Source of the DNA: CAYGZC01 sp964354225
GTDB lineage: Bacteria; Bacteroidota; Ignavibacteria; UBA10030; SZUA-254
Assembly: GCA_964354225.1 (NCBI GenBank)
Contig: CAYGZC010000091.1
Span: 1 to 13,051 of the forward strand
Direction of reading: 5' to 3'
Length of the DNA: 13,051 nt
The notes under the pieces are model-generated. The model saw nothing but the letters and a program-made list of their open reading frames with translations. It did not search any database and had not been told where the DNA came from. This document shows positions 7,007 through 13,051 of the stretch, one piece after another. The translations under genes and the position numbers were made by a program. Positions within the stretch are counted from its first letter, which is position 1, and each line of letters starts with the position of its first letter.

Positions 7007-7462
7007 CTAAGTACGATTTGATCTCAGAGATCTGTCACGCTCGCGGTCTTTATCTGCTCGGCGTGTCGATTCACCCGGAGGGCTTAACGGTCGTTTGTCG
7101 ATAGGTGTTGTTAAATATTTTATCCATTCTTTCATCTCGCTCATAGGTCTTGCTTTTCTAATAAAACCATCGAACTTTGATTCCTTGACGGCAGAAAGAG
7201 TATACTGATCATCAAAACCAGATACAAATAGAAAAGGCAGTTTTTCATATTTTGGATTTGCTCTTATGGCTTTGTGAAATTTTAATCCATCCATAACCGG
7301 CATATAAACATCGGATATTATAATATCCATTGGTGCATCGTCCAATTTCTTTAACGCATCTTCACCGTGTTCGGCTATGAAAACAGTGTTACCCTCTCCT
7401 TCAAGAAAATGCCCCATGAGCATCCGGTATTCTGGTTCATCATCAACAAGTAGAATGTTCAT
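7007..7462 (-). CDS. Orphan response-regulator receiver protein with basic tail
   Basis: A 151-residue protein with one CheY-like receiver domain (1-~118). The acidic pocket is Asp7/Asp8, the phosphoacceptor Asp51 (ISDVYMP), the switch Ser81 (FVSGF) and the conserved Lys103. The spacings Asp51-Ser81 (30) and Asp51-Lys103 (52) equal those in CheY. The usual Lys-Pro is broken into KARP (103-106), so the cis-proline is displaced. The C-terminal ~30 residues (PPGESTRRADKDRERDRSLRS) are highly charged, probably disordered, and hold no DNA-binding or enzyme domain. No histidine kinase lies nearby, so its partner is unknown. The gene runs tail to tail with cbiO with a single base (7006) between stops, and is divergent from the protease gene. 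Confidence 0.9.
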   Translation of the reverse strand: MNILLVDDEPEYRMLMGHFLEGEGNTVFIAEHGEDALKKLDDAPMDIIISDVYMPVMDGLKFHKAIRANPKYEKLPFLFVSGFDDQYTLSAVKESKFDGFIRKARPMSEMKEWIKYLTTPIDKRPLSPPGESTRRADKDRERDRSLRSNRT

Positions 7463-7696
7463 ATTGTATCTTTCTTCAATTTAACACAAAATAAAGTCAC
7501 CATAATTTACAATGTTTATTGCATAGTTACAAGCCCAAAAAGCAGATTTTGAAAATACGCTTTATATTCCTACCTTTGAAAAGTTTTGATACTATCTCTA
7601 TCAGTTGTCTCACGTAACATTTGATCAATTATCTCGTTCATATCATTGCAAACGATTGTTCTAATTCACAATAATCTCATTTTACCGGAGTACATT
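7463..7696. other. Divergent intergenic region between response regulator and Tricorn-like protease
   Basis: These 234 non-coding bases must hold promoters for both neighbours. On the plus strand I see TTGAAA at 7576-7581 with a weak TATCAG at 7599-7604 (17-base spacer), and an isolated TATATT at 7563-7568. Neither is compelling. The GGAG at 7687-7690, six bases before the ATG at 7697, is a good Shine-Dalgarno site and fixes the protease start. No hairpin, repeat or small gene stands out. Confidence 0.4.
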
Positions 7697-10600
7697 ATGA
7701 AATGCCATAAATTTGTTTTTCTTCTGCTGTTACTGTTTGTTGGAAACCTCTTTTCCCAGCAGGAGGCACGTCTTCTTCGTTTCCCAGCTATTCATGGAAA
7801 TCAAATTGTTTTTACATATGCTGGTGATCTTTACACCGTTCCATTGAACGGGGGAGTTGCCCGTAAGCTCACGAACGATGTCGGCTTCGAGATGTTCCCA
7901 CGTTTCTCACATGATGGAAAGTGGATTGCTTTCACAGGTCAATATGATGGTAATACTGAAGTTTATATAATTCCATCTGAAGGTGGAGTTCCAAAACGTT
8001 TAACATACACAGCAACACTTGGTCGTGATGATGTTTCCGATCGGATGGGACCAAATAATCTTGTTATGGGATGGATGAACGATAATAAACACATCGTGTT
8101 TCGCTCACGGATGAGAGAGTTCAACGATTTCAAAGGACAGCTTTATCTTGCATCGGTTGACGGCGGTTTATCGGAACAGCTTCCACTTCCTCGTGGAGGA
8201 TTTTGTTCATATTCACCAGATGACAAAATGCTTGCTTATAACCGTATCTTCAGGGAGTTCAGAACCTGGAAACGTTATCGCGGCGGGATGGCAGATGATA
8301 TTTGGATATATGATTTCACATCGAAGAAAACAGAGAACATCACCAATAATGAAGCGCTCGACATAATTCCGATGTGGACAGGTAACAAAATTTATTTTAT
8401 CTCCGACCGTGATGCAAACAAAAGAATGAATCTCTACGCTTATGACCTCACGTCAAAAGAGACAAAACAACTCACAACATTTGCTGATTACGACATTAAG
8501 TTCCCGTCATTAGGCGACAAAGCAATCGTCTTTGAAAACGGTGGATATATTTATCGTTTTGATTTGGCGACTGAAAAAGCAGAAGGGGTCTCAATTCAAA
8601 TTGAAGAAGATTTAATCGGTGGAAGAGGTGGTATTGTAAAAGTCGCAGACAACATTTCAAATTATGAAATCTCCTTAGATGGCAAAAGGGCACTATTTGG
8701 TGCAAGAGGAGATGTCTTTACAGTTCCGGTAAAATATGGCGCCATCCGAAATCTTACTCAAACTCCGGGCGTTCACGAGCGCAGCTCCAAATGGTCACCC
8801 GATGGAAAAATGATTGCTTATATCTCCGATGAAACAGGAGAGGATGAAATTTATATTGAGCCGCAAGATGGCAGTGGTCCTCCCGTACAAATTACCAAGA
8901 ATAGTAGTAACTACAAGTACCAGATCGTTTGGTCACCAGATGCAAAGAAGATCATGTGGGCTGATAGGGCACAACGATTGCTTTATGTTGACGTCAACAC
9001 AAAAGAAATTAAGGAAGTTTCGAAATCGAATGCGTTCGAGTTCGGTGATTATTCTTGGTCGCCTGATAGCAAGTGGATCACATACGTCAAACCCGAAGAT
9101 GATTGGATGTCAAGAGTCTATTTATATTCTCTTGAAAACAATAAAGAATATGAAGTAACTGATAAATGGTACTCATCCGGTCAGCCGACATTCAGCTCGG
9201 ATGGAAAGTTTCTTTTCTTCGTTTCCGATCGGGATTTTAATCCGGTCTATAGCGCCACCGAATGGAATCACGTATATCAAGACATGGCGCGTGTTTACTT
9301 CGTGACCCTGACAAAGGAAATCGAATCGCCTTTCAAGCCGAAGAGCGATGAAGTTACAGTGAAAGAAGACAAAGCGAAGTCGGATGAGAAGAAGGATAAG
9401 AAAGACGACAAGAAAGATGAGAAACCTATTGTTGTTAAGATTGATGTTGAAGGATTGAAAGACCGCATTGCCGGACTCCCGGTTCAAGCTGCAGGATACA
9501 GAAATCTTCAATCGGCTGGAAGTAATCTTTATTACATTCGTAGCGGAAGCAAGGACGAGAAATCACAGTTTCAGATGTACGATCTATCTGAATTGAAAGA
9601 AACCAATCTCGGTGAAGTTGACGGTTATGAGATTTCTGCGGATCAAAAGAAAATGTTGGTTGGAAAAGATCGATCATATTACATCATCGATGTTCCAAAA
9701 GGAAAAATTGAATTAAAGGATAAACTTGATTTGTCGGGAATGGAAGTGAATCTTGACAAGCGTGCTGAGTGGAATCAAATTTACAATGAGTGCTGGCGTC
9801 AGATGAGGGATTTCTTTTACGACCCAAACATGCATGGTGTTGATTGGAAAGGAATTAGAGAGAAATATAAACCGCTGCTTCCTTTTGTAAATCATCGAGC
9901 AGATTTAACCTATATAATGGGTGAAATGATTGGGGAGTTAAGTACCGGACATACCTACATTGGCGGCGGAGAATATCCAAAACCGAAACGGATACAAACC
10001 GGATTACTTGGTGCTCAACTGATGCGAGATCCGAAATCAGGATATTACAAGATTACAAAAATCTTGAAAGGTGAAAATTGGGATAAGGGTACTCGATCTC
10101 CATTAACCGAGATCGGTGTGAATGCCATAGAAGGTGATTACATCATTAGTGTGAATGGACAATCTACAAACATCATGAATGACATTTATGAATCTCTTTT
10201 CAATACAGCTGGCAAGCAAGTGAAGCTGAAGCTGAATTCTTCAGCGGATGAAAAAGGGAGCAGGGAAGTAACGGTCATTCCAATCGGTGACGAAGCAAAT
10301 CTTTACTACTACAACTGGGTTCAAAACAATACGAAGAAAGTTGAAGAAGCTACTGGTGGAAAAGTCGGCTACATTCACATACCCGATATGGGTGTGCATG
10401 GATTGAACGAGTTCGTTAAGCATTATTATCCCCAATTGCGCAAAAAAGCCGTTATAATCGATGATCGTGGTAATGGTGGAGGCAATGTGTCATCAATGAT
10501 TGCAGAACGCTTAAAACGTGAAATTGCAATGATAAGTATTGCTCGTAATACAATCCCAAACCCCGATCCCGACGGAATGATTTGGGGACCCAAGGTCTGC

Positions 10601-10960
10601 TTGATAGATGAGTTCTCTGCCTCGGATGGAGACATTTTTCCATATCGTTTTAAGAAATACGGTTTAGGAAAGCTGATTGGTAAGAGGACGTGGGGTGGAG
10701 TGGTTGGTATTCGTGGATCTCTCCCGCTGCTCGACGGCGGCTTCATGAACAAACCTGAATTCTCTCGCTACAGCACCGAAGGCAAATGGATAATGGAAGG
10801 TGTCGGTGTTGAGCCGGATATCGTGGTTGATAATGACCCTGCAAAAGAATATGCAGGTGTGGATGAACAATTGAACAAAGCAATCGAGGTTATTCTCGAA
10901 GAACTAAAAACTCAAGAGAAGACGATTCCACCGGTGCCGGAATATCCTATTAAGAAATAA
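7697..10960 (+). CDS. Tricorn-like S41 protease with beta-propellers and PDZ domain, exported
   Basis: A 1087-residue homologue of Tricorn protease, which cuts oligopeptides into short pieces. The frame opens at a TTG at 7646, but the ATG at 7697 has GGAG six bases upstream and begins a clear signal peptide (hydrophobic run about 6-17, ending NLFSQ), so I start there; the export contrasts with the cytosolic archaeal enzyme. Residues ~25-540 are WD40/TolB-like propeller repeats (many SPDGK, SHDGKW and SDRD turns). A very charged Lys/Asp/Glu linker (~549-575) follows. The C1 region (~680-760) carries the catalytic His752 (STGHTY), a PDZ domain spans ~770-862, and the S41 core has the nucleophile Ser976-Asp977 (SASDGDIFP) and Glu1034 (MEGVGVEPD). 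These correspond to His746, Ser965-Asp966 and Glu1023 of Thermoplasma Tricorn. The gene stands alone and is followed by a strong terminator. Confidence 0.95.
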   Translation: MKCHKFVFLLLLLFVGNLFSQQEARLLRFPAIHGNQIVFTYAGDLYTVPLNGGVARKLTNDVGFEMFPRFSHDGKWIAFTGQYDGNTEVYIIPSEGGVPKRLTYTATLGRDDVSDRMGPNNLVMGWMNDNKHIVFRSRMREFNDFKGQLYLASVDGGLSEQLPLPRGGFCSYSPDDKMLAYNRIFREFRTWKRYRGGMADDIWIYDFTSKKTENITNNEALDIIPMWTGNKIYFISDRDANKRMNLYAYDLTSKETKQLTTFADYDIKFPSLGDKAIVFENGGYIYRFDLATEKAEGVSIQIEEDLIGGRGGIVKVADNISNYEISLDGKRALFGARGDVFTVPVKYGAIRNLTQTPGVHERSSKWSPDGKMIAYISDETGEDEIYIEPQDGSGPPVQITKNSSNYKYQIVWSPDAKKIMWADRAQRLLYVDVNTKEIKEVSKSNAFEFGDYSWSPDSKWITYVKPEDDWMSRVYLYSLENNKEYEVTDKWYSSGQPTFSSDGKFLFFVSDRDFNPVYSATEWNHVYQDMARVYFVTLTKEIESPFKPKSDEVTVKEDKAKSDEKKDKKDDKKDEKPIVVKIDVEGLKDRIAGLPVQAAGYRNLQSAGSNLYYIRSGSKDEKSQFQMYDLSELKETNLGEVDGYEISADQKKMLVGKDRSYYIIDVPKGKIELKDKLDLSGMEVNLDKRAEWNQIYNECWRQMRDFFYDPNMHGVDWKGIREKYKPLLPFVNHRADLTYIMGEMIGELSTGHTYIGGGEYPKPKRIQTGLLGAQLMRDPKSGYYKITKILKGENWDKGTRSPLTEIGVNAIEGDYIISVNGQSTNIMNDIYESLFNTAGKQVKLKLNSSADEKGSREVTVIPIGDEANLYYYNWVQNNTKKVEEATGGKVGYIHIPDMGVHGLNEFVKHYYPQLRKKAVIIDDRGNGGGNVSSMIAERLKREIAMISIARNTIPNPDPDGMIWGPKVCLIDEFSASDGDIFPYRFKKYGLGKLIGKRTWGGVVGIRGSLPLLDGGFMNKPEFSRYSTEGKWIMEGVGVEPDIVVDNDPAKEYAGVDEQLNKAIEVILEELKTQEKTIPPVPEYPIKK

Positions 10961-10988
10961 TACCGCTCAATATATTTCTCAGCATTCG

Positions 10989-11022
10989 AAGCCCGCACAC
11001 AAAAATGCGGGCTTTTTATTTT
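10989..11022 (+). terminator. Rho-independent terminator of the Tricorn-like gene
   Basis: A perfect 9-bp stem, AAGCCCGCA (10989-10997) with TGCGGGCTT (11006-11014), closes an 8-base loop and runs into TTTTTATTTT. It sits 29 bases after the protease stop codon. It is the only strong intrinsic terminator I see in the window. Confidence 0.93.
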
Positions 11023-11084
11023 AAGGCGGCAATCTTTGATACGACACATTTCGAAACAGACTTTCAATTATTAATATTTTAAAT

Positions 11085-11113
11085 TTGACATTTTAAAGCA
11101 TCTTTTATATTTT
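11085..11113 (+). promoter_or_regulatory. Sigma70-like promoter for the VanZ-like gene
   Basis: A consensus -35 TTGACA (11085-11090) is followed after 17 bases by TATTTT (11108-11113); TATATT at 11106-11111 with a 15-base spacer is the alternative -10. It lies just downstream of the terminator, giving a leader of about 38 nt to the ATG at 11158. This is the best-looking promoter in the window. Confidence 0.62.
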
Positions 11114-11157
11114 AGGCAGCATTAATTTTCAACAAGCATTCATCCAATATATGCTAT

Positions 11158-11514
11158 ATGATTAAAGTTCGTAATATCGGTTTTGTATTGTTGGGTGTGG
11201 CCGGACTTATTTTCAAAGGGCATTATAGCGGTGCGGCTGAAGATCTAATCAGAAGTTATCTGGGAAATATCGCAATATCTTTTGCGATATATTTTATAAT
11301 GCTTCAAGTTCCTATTCGCTCCAAATACAAAAGAGTTTGGAGTATTGGACTTACACTTGCTTCAGTGGAATCGTTTGAAATACTAGATGGATTCAGAATA
11401 TTCAGCAATGTGTACGACAGTTTCGACTTGCTTGCGAACGGAGTAGGAATTTTGTTTGCTTTAATTATTGATACTGTTTTTTCTTCTTCGAAAAAGATAG
11501 CCACAGACAAATAG
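11158..11514 (+). CDS. Small VanZ-like membrane protein
   Basis: A 118-residue integral membrane protein with likely helices near 6-20, 35-51, 60-75 and 90-108. The second half, VESFEILDGFRIF (70-82) then YDSFDLLANGVGILFAL (86-102), follows the VanZ/DUF2809 pattern. In that pattern an acidic motif at the end of one helix is followed by a Phe-Asp-x-x-Asn-x-x-Gly helix. The biochemical role of these small VanZ-like proteins is not established and no link to glycopeptide resistance is implied. No Shine-Dalgarno site precedes the ATG. The family assignment is by pattern and moderate; that it is a real gene is well supported by the promoter, terminator boundary and membrane topology. Confidence 0.62.
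   Translation: MIKVRNIGFVLLGVAGLIFKGHYSGAAEDLIRSYLGNIAISFAIYFIMLQVPIRSKYKRVWSIGLTLASVESFEILDGFRIFSNVYDSFDLLANGVGILFALIIDTVFSSSKKIATDK
11267..11290 (+). repeat. Hairpin-forming inverted repeat inside the VanZ-like gene
   Basis: ATATCGCAA (11267-11275) and TTGCGATAT (11282-11290) form a perfect 9-bp stem with a 6-base loop, in the codons for residues 37-45 of the VanZ-like protein (second membrane helix, IAISFAI). Part of the symmetry follows from the repeated Ile/Ala codons, so it may be chance. Confidence 0.45.
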
Positions 11515-11546
11515 CTGCAGCATTGGAAAATGAAGATTACACATTA

Positions 11547-11576
11547 TTGAAATCGTATAAAAAAATAGTGTATTCC
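11547..11576 (+). promoter_or_regulatory. Possible promoter for the LysE-family gene
   Basis: TTGAAA (11547-11552), an 18-base spacer and TATTCC (11571-11576) would start transcription near 11583, about 35 bases before the ATG at 11618. The leader would contain the perfect 10-bp palindrome AAGGTACCTT at 11600-11609. The -10 match is weak, and cotranscription with the upstream gene (103-base gap) is possible. Confidence 0.3.
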
Positions 11577-11617
11577 TTTCTTTGAAATATTCCAGGATTA
11601 AGGTACCTTCTTAAATT

Positions 11618-12229
11618 ATGCTGGTTTATTTGATCATCGGATTTTCTTACGGCTTTGCCGCCGCCGTGCAACCGGGTCCTTTTCAGACATATTTGATTTC
11701 TCAATCTCTGAAAATAGGATGGAGGCGAACTGCACCCGCAACATTCGCGCCTCTTTTAAGTGATCTGCCGATTGCAGTTTTAGTGCTCGTTGTGTTAAGT
11801 AAGATTCCCCTCTGGGCGGAAAATATGTTACATCTTGTGGGTGGAATGTTTGTTCTATATCTTGCTTACGGCGCGTTCAAAACATGGCTGTATTTTAAAA
11901 ATATTAACTCCGAGACATCTCATTCAATTCAACAAACGGTATGGAAAGGAATGGTAGTGAATCTTCTGAACCCTGCACCATACATCGGTTGGAGTTTCGT
12001 GATGGGTCCGCTATTGTTGAAGGGATGGAGAGAAGCTTCAATAAATGGATTTGTTCTGTTAATCGCATTTTATTGTACGATGATTATAACAACAATCGGA
12101 ATCATAATGCTTTTTAGCAGTGCAAGAAATCTCGGTTCGCGAATAGACAGAAGCTTGATTGGTATATCTGCTCTGGCGCTGGCTGGATTTGGGATTTATC
12201 AATTGTGGCTGGGAGTGAAGGTCTTATAA
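11618..12229 (+). CDS. LysE/RhtB-family exporter
   Basis: A 203-residue inner-membrane exporter with the usual six-helix LysE/RhtB layout and normal length for the family (~200-210). The N-terminal re-entrant motif QPGPFQTY (Pro19-Gly20-Pro21) is the family hallmark, and NLLNPAPYIGW (115-125, Asn118-Pro119) is the matching element in the second half, reflecting the internal duplication. Members export amino acids or other small solutes by proton antiport, but the substrate cannot be inferred from sequence alone. The start at 11618 lacks a properly spaced Shine-Dalgarno site. The next gene begins 36 bases after the stop with its own promoter candidate. Confidence 0.87.
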   Translation: MLVYLIIGFSYGFAAAVQPGPFQTYLISQSLKIGWRRTAPATFAPLLSDLPIAVLVLVVLSKIPLWAENMLHLVGGMFVLYLAYGAFKTWLYFKNINSETSHSIQQTVWKGMVVNLLNPAPYIGWSFVMGPLLLKGWREASINGFVLLIAFYCTMIITTIGIIMLFSSARNLGSRIDRSLIGISALALAGFGIYQLWLGVKVL

Positions 12230-12230
12230 A

Positions 12231-12260
12231 TTGAAACATACTTGCCATATTTCGTATATT
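12231..12260 (+). promoter_or_regulatory. Promoter candidate for the ABC gene, implying a leaderless or near-leaderless mRNA
   Basis: TTGAAA (12231-12236) and TATATT (12255-12260) with an 18-base spacer sit directly before the ABC gene. The -10 is embedded in TTTCGTATATT (12250-12260), like the elements at 2018 and 4635. The ATG at 12266 begins only five bases after the -10, so transcription would start at or next to the initiation codon. Confidence 0.5.
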
Positions 12261-12265
12261 GAACC

Positions 12266-13051
12266 ATGATAAAAATAAACAGCATTACAAAGCGTTATCC
12301 GACAATCACCGCGTTGGATAATATCTCTCTTACTGTCAATAAACAAGAATTTTTCGGTTTGCTTGGTCCAAATGGTGCAGGTAAAACGACACTGATGAAC
12401 TTACTTGTCGGCTATCTCAATCCCGACCAAGGTGAGATTCATATTGCCGGCGAAAAGGTAACGCAGGATGGCTTGCATACGCGGAAGAACATCGGTTTGG
12501 TGCCGCAGTCGTTAGCACTCTATGATGATTTATCTGCACAGGATAATTTGGAAATCTTTGGCAGTTTTTATCATATCGAGAAAAATTTACTCAAAGAACG
12601 CATCAAGGAAAAGTTGGAATCGGTTCAGCTTTACGACCGTCGCAAAGATAAAGTAAAAACTTTTTCCGGTGGTATGAAGAGGCGATTGAACCTCGTTGCA
12701 AGTATGCTTCACGACCCACCGATACTTTTGTGCGATGAGCCGACCGTGGGTATCGATCCGCAATCGCGCAATGCTATCTTCGATTATCTTTTGATGTTGA
12801 ATGAAAAAGGTAAAACTATCGTTTACACAACTCATTACATGGAGGAAGCGGAACGACTGTGTAAGCGTATCGCGATTATCGACTTTGGAAAGATTATTGC
12901 AGAAGGAACGATCGATGAATTGATAGAGAAGCTTCCGTATGATGAGACTATTCTGATAACAAAAAATCAAACAACAATAGGCAAAATAGATTTACTAAAA
13001 TTATTCGGCTCAGTTATTGACGAAGACGATCATTTTCAATTGAAGCCAAAC
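12266..13051 (+). CDS. ABC-2-type exporter ATPase, 3' end outside window
   Basis: The first 262 codons of a nucleotide-binding subunit of the DrrA/NodI/CcmA-like class that powers ABC-2 exporters; no stop is reached before the window ends. Walker A is GPNGAGKTT (34-42), the Q-loop Gln81 (LVPQ), the signature FSGGMKRR (133-140, Phe in place of the usual Leu), Walker B ILLCDEPTVGID (153-164) and the switch His190 (TTHYMEEAE, typical of this class). All catalytic residues are present. The core ends near residue 220, and the remaining part (DETILITKNQTT onward) is the start of the accessory C-terminal domain. A permease gene would be expected just downstream, outside the window. The cargo is unknown. 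Confidence 0.95.
   Translation, partial: MIKINSITKRYPTITALDNISLTVNKQEFFGLLGPNGAGKTTLMNLLVGYLNPDQGEIHIAGEKVTQDGLHTRKNIGLVPQSLALYDDLSAQDNLEIFGSFYHIEKNLLKERIKEKLESVQLYDRRKDKVKTFSGGMKRRLNLVASMLHDPPILLCDEPTVGIDPQSRNAIFDYLLMLNEKGKTIVYTTHYMEEAERLCKRIAIIDFGKIIAEGTIDELIEKLPYDETILITKNQTTIGKIDLLKLFGSVIDEDDHFQLKPN

Noticed and set aside
7020..7032. GATCTCAGAGATC as a terminator hairpin
   Set aside because: A one-base centre cannot form a stable loop and no T-run follows; it lies within the response-regulator coding sequence.
9173..9677. Overlapping minus-strand frames within the Tricorn-like gene
   Set aside because: They are opposite the charged linker and neighbouring domains, where Lys/Glu codon repetition reduces stop codons on the other strand; no family features.
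11158..11514. Glycopeptide-resistance function for the VanZ-like protein
   Set aside because: There are no vanH, vanA or vanX genes nearby, and small VanZ-like proteins are widespread without that role.
12587..12970. 127-codon minus-strand frame near the right edge
   Set aside because: It is antisense to the ABC ATPase, whose plus-strand frame carries all conserved motifs across the same bases.
1..13051. Mobile element, CRISPR array, toxin-antitoxin or defence island
   Set aside because: I saw no transposase, integrase, direct-repeat array, tRNA attachment site or abrupt change in base composition; the genes are ordinary housekeeping, transport and proteolysis types.

Overview
The window is about 13 kb of AT-rich (roughly 40% GC by eye) bacterial chromosome with twelve recognisable complete genes and one cut gene at each edge. 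Two lipoproteins, a large secreted Tricorn-like protease with a charged Lys/Asp/Glu linker, few clear Shine-Dalgarno sites and TTGAAA/TATATT-type promoters point to a Gram-negative lineage of the Bacteroidota/Chlorobiota/Ignavibacteriota (FCB) kind. That assignment is inference from style; there is no rRNA or other marker here.

Layout. (1) 1-2349, plus strand: the 3' two thirds of a PLP beta-eliminating lyase, best called tryptophanase, followed 9 bases later by a zinc-ribbon Yip1-type membrane protein, then 3 bases later by a minimal HExxH metallopeptidase (Zincin_1 type), then a small dimeric alpha/beta-barrel protein that appears to have its own promoter. (2) 2397-4553, minus strand: a two-gene unit made of a small lipoprotein and a secreted M28 zinc aminopeptidase with PA-like and PDZ domains. 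(3) 4676-7005, plus strand: a complete energy-coupling-factor nickel/cobalt importer, cbiM (with a fused C-terminal PDGLE domain replacing cbiN), cbiQ and cbiO, the last two overlapping. (4) 7007-7462, minus strand: an orphan response-regulator receiver protein, tail to tail with cbiO with one base between the stops. (5) 7697-10960, plus strand: a complete Tricorn-like S41 protease, closed by a strong intrinsic terminator. (6) 11158-13051, plus strand: a small VanZ-like membrane protein, a LysE-family exporter and the first 262 codons of an ABC-2-type ATPase.

How it works together: the metal importer is the one clear multi-gene machine. The M28 peptidase, the Tricorn-like protease and the tryptophanase would all suit a cell living on peptides and amino acids (cleavage outside the cytoplasm, then catabolism of tryptophan to indole, pyruvate and ammonia), but they lie in separate transcription units and the link is only thematic. 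I found no CRISPR array, insertion sequence, integrase, tRNA or rRNA, and no sign of a defence system. The most unusual signals are regulatory: a motif TTTnGTATATT repeated just upstream of three genes, a 9-bp inverted repeat flanking the cbiM promoter candidate, and a possibly leaderless ABC gene.
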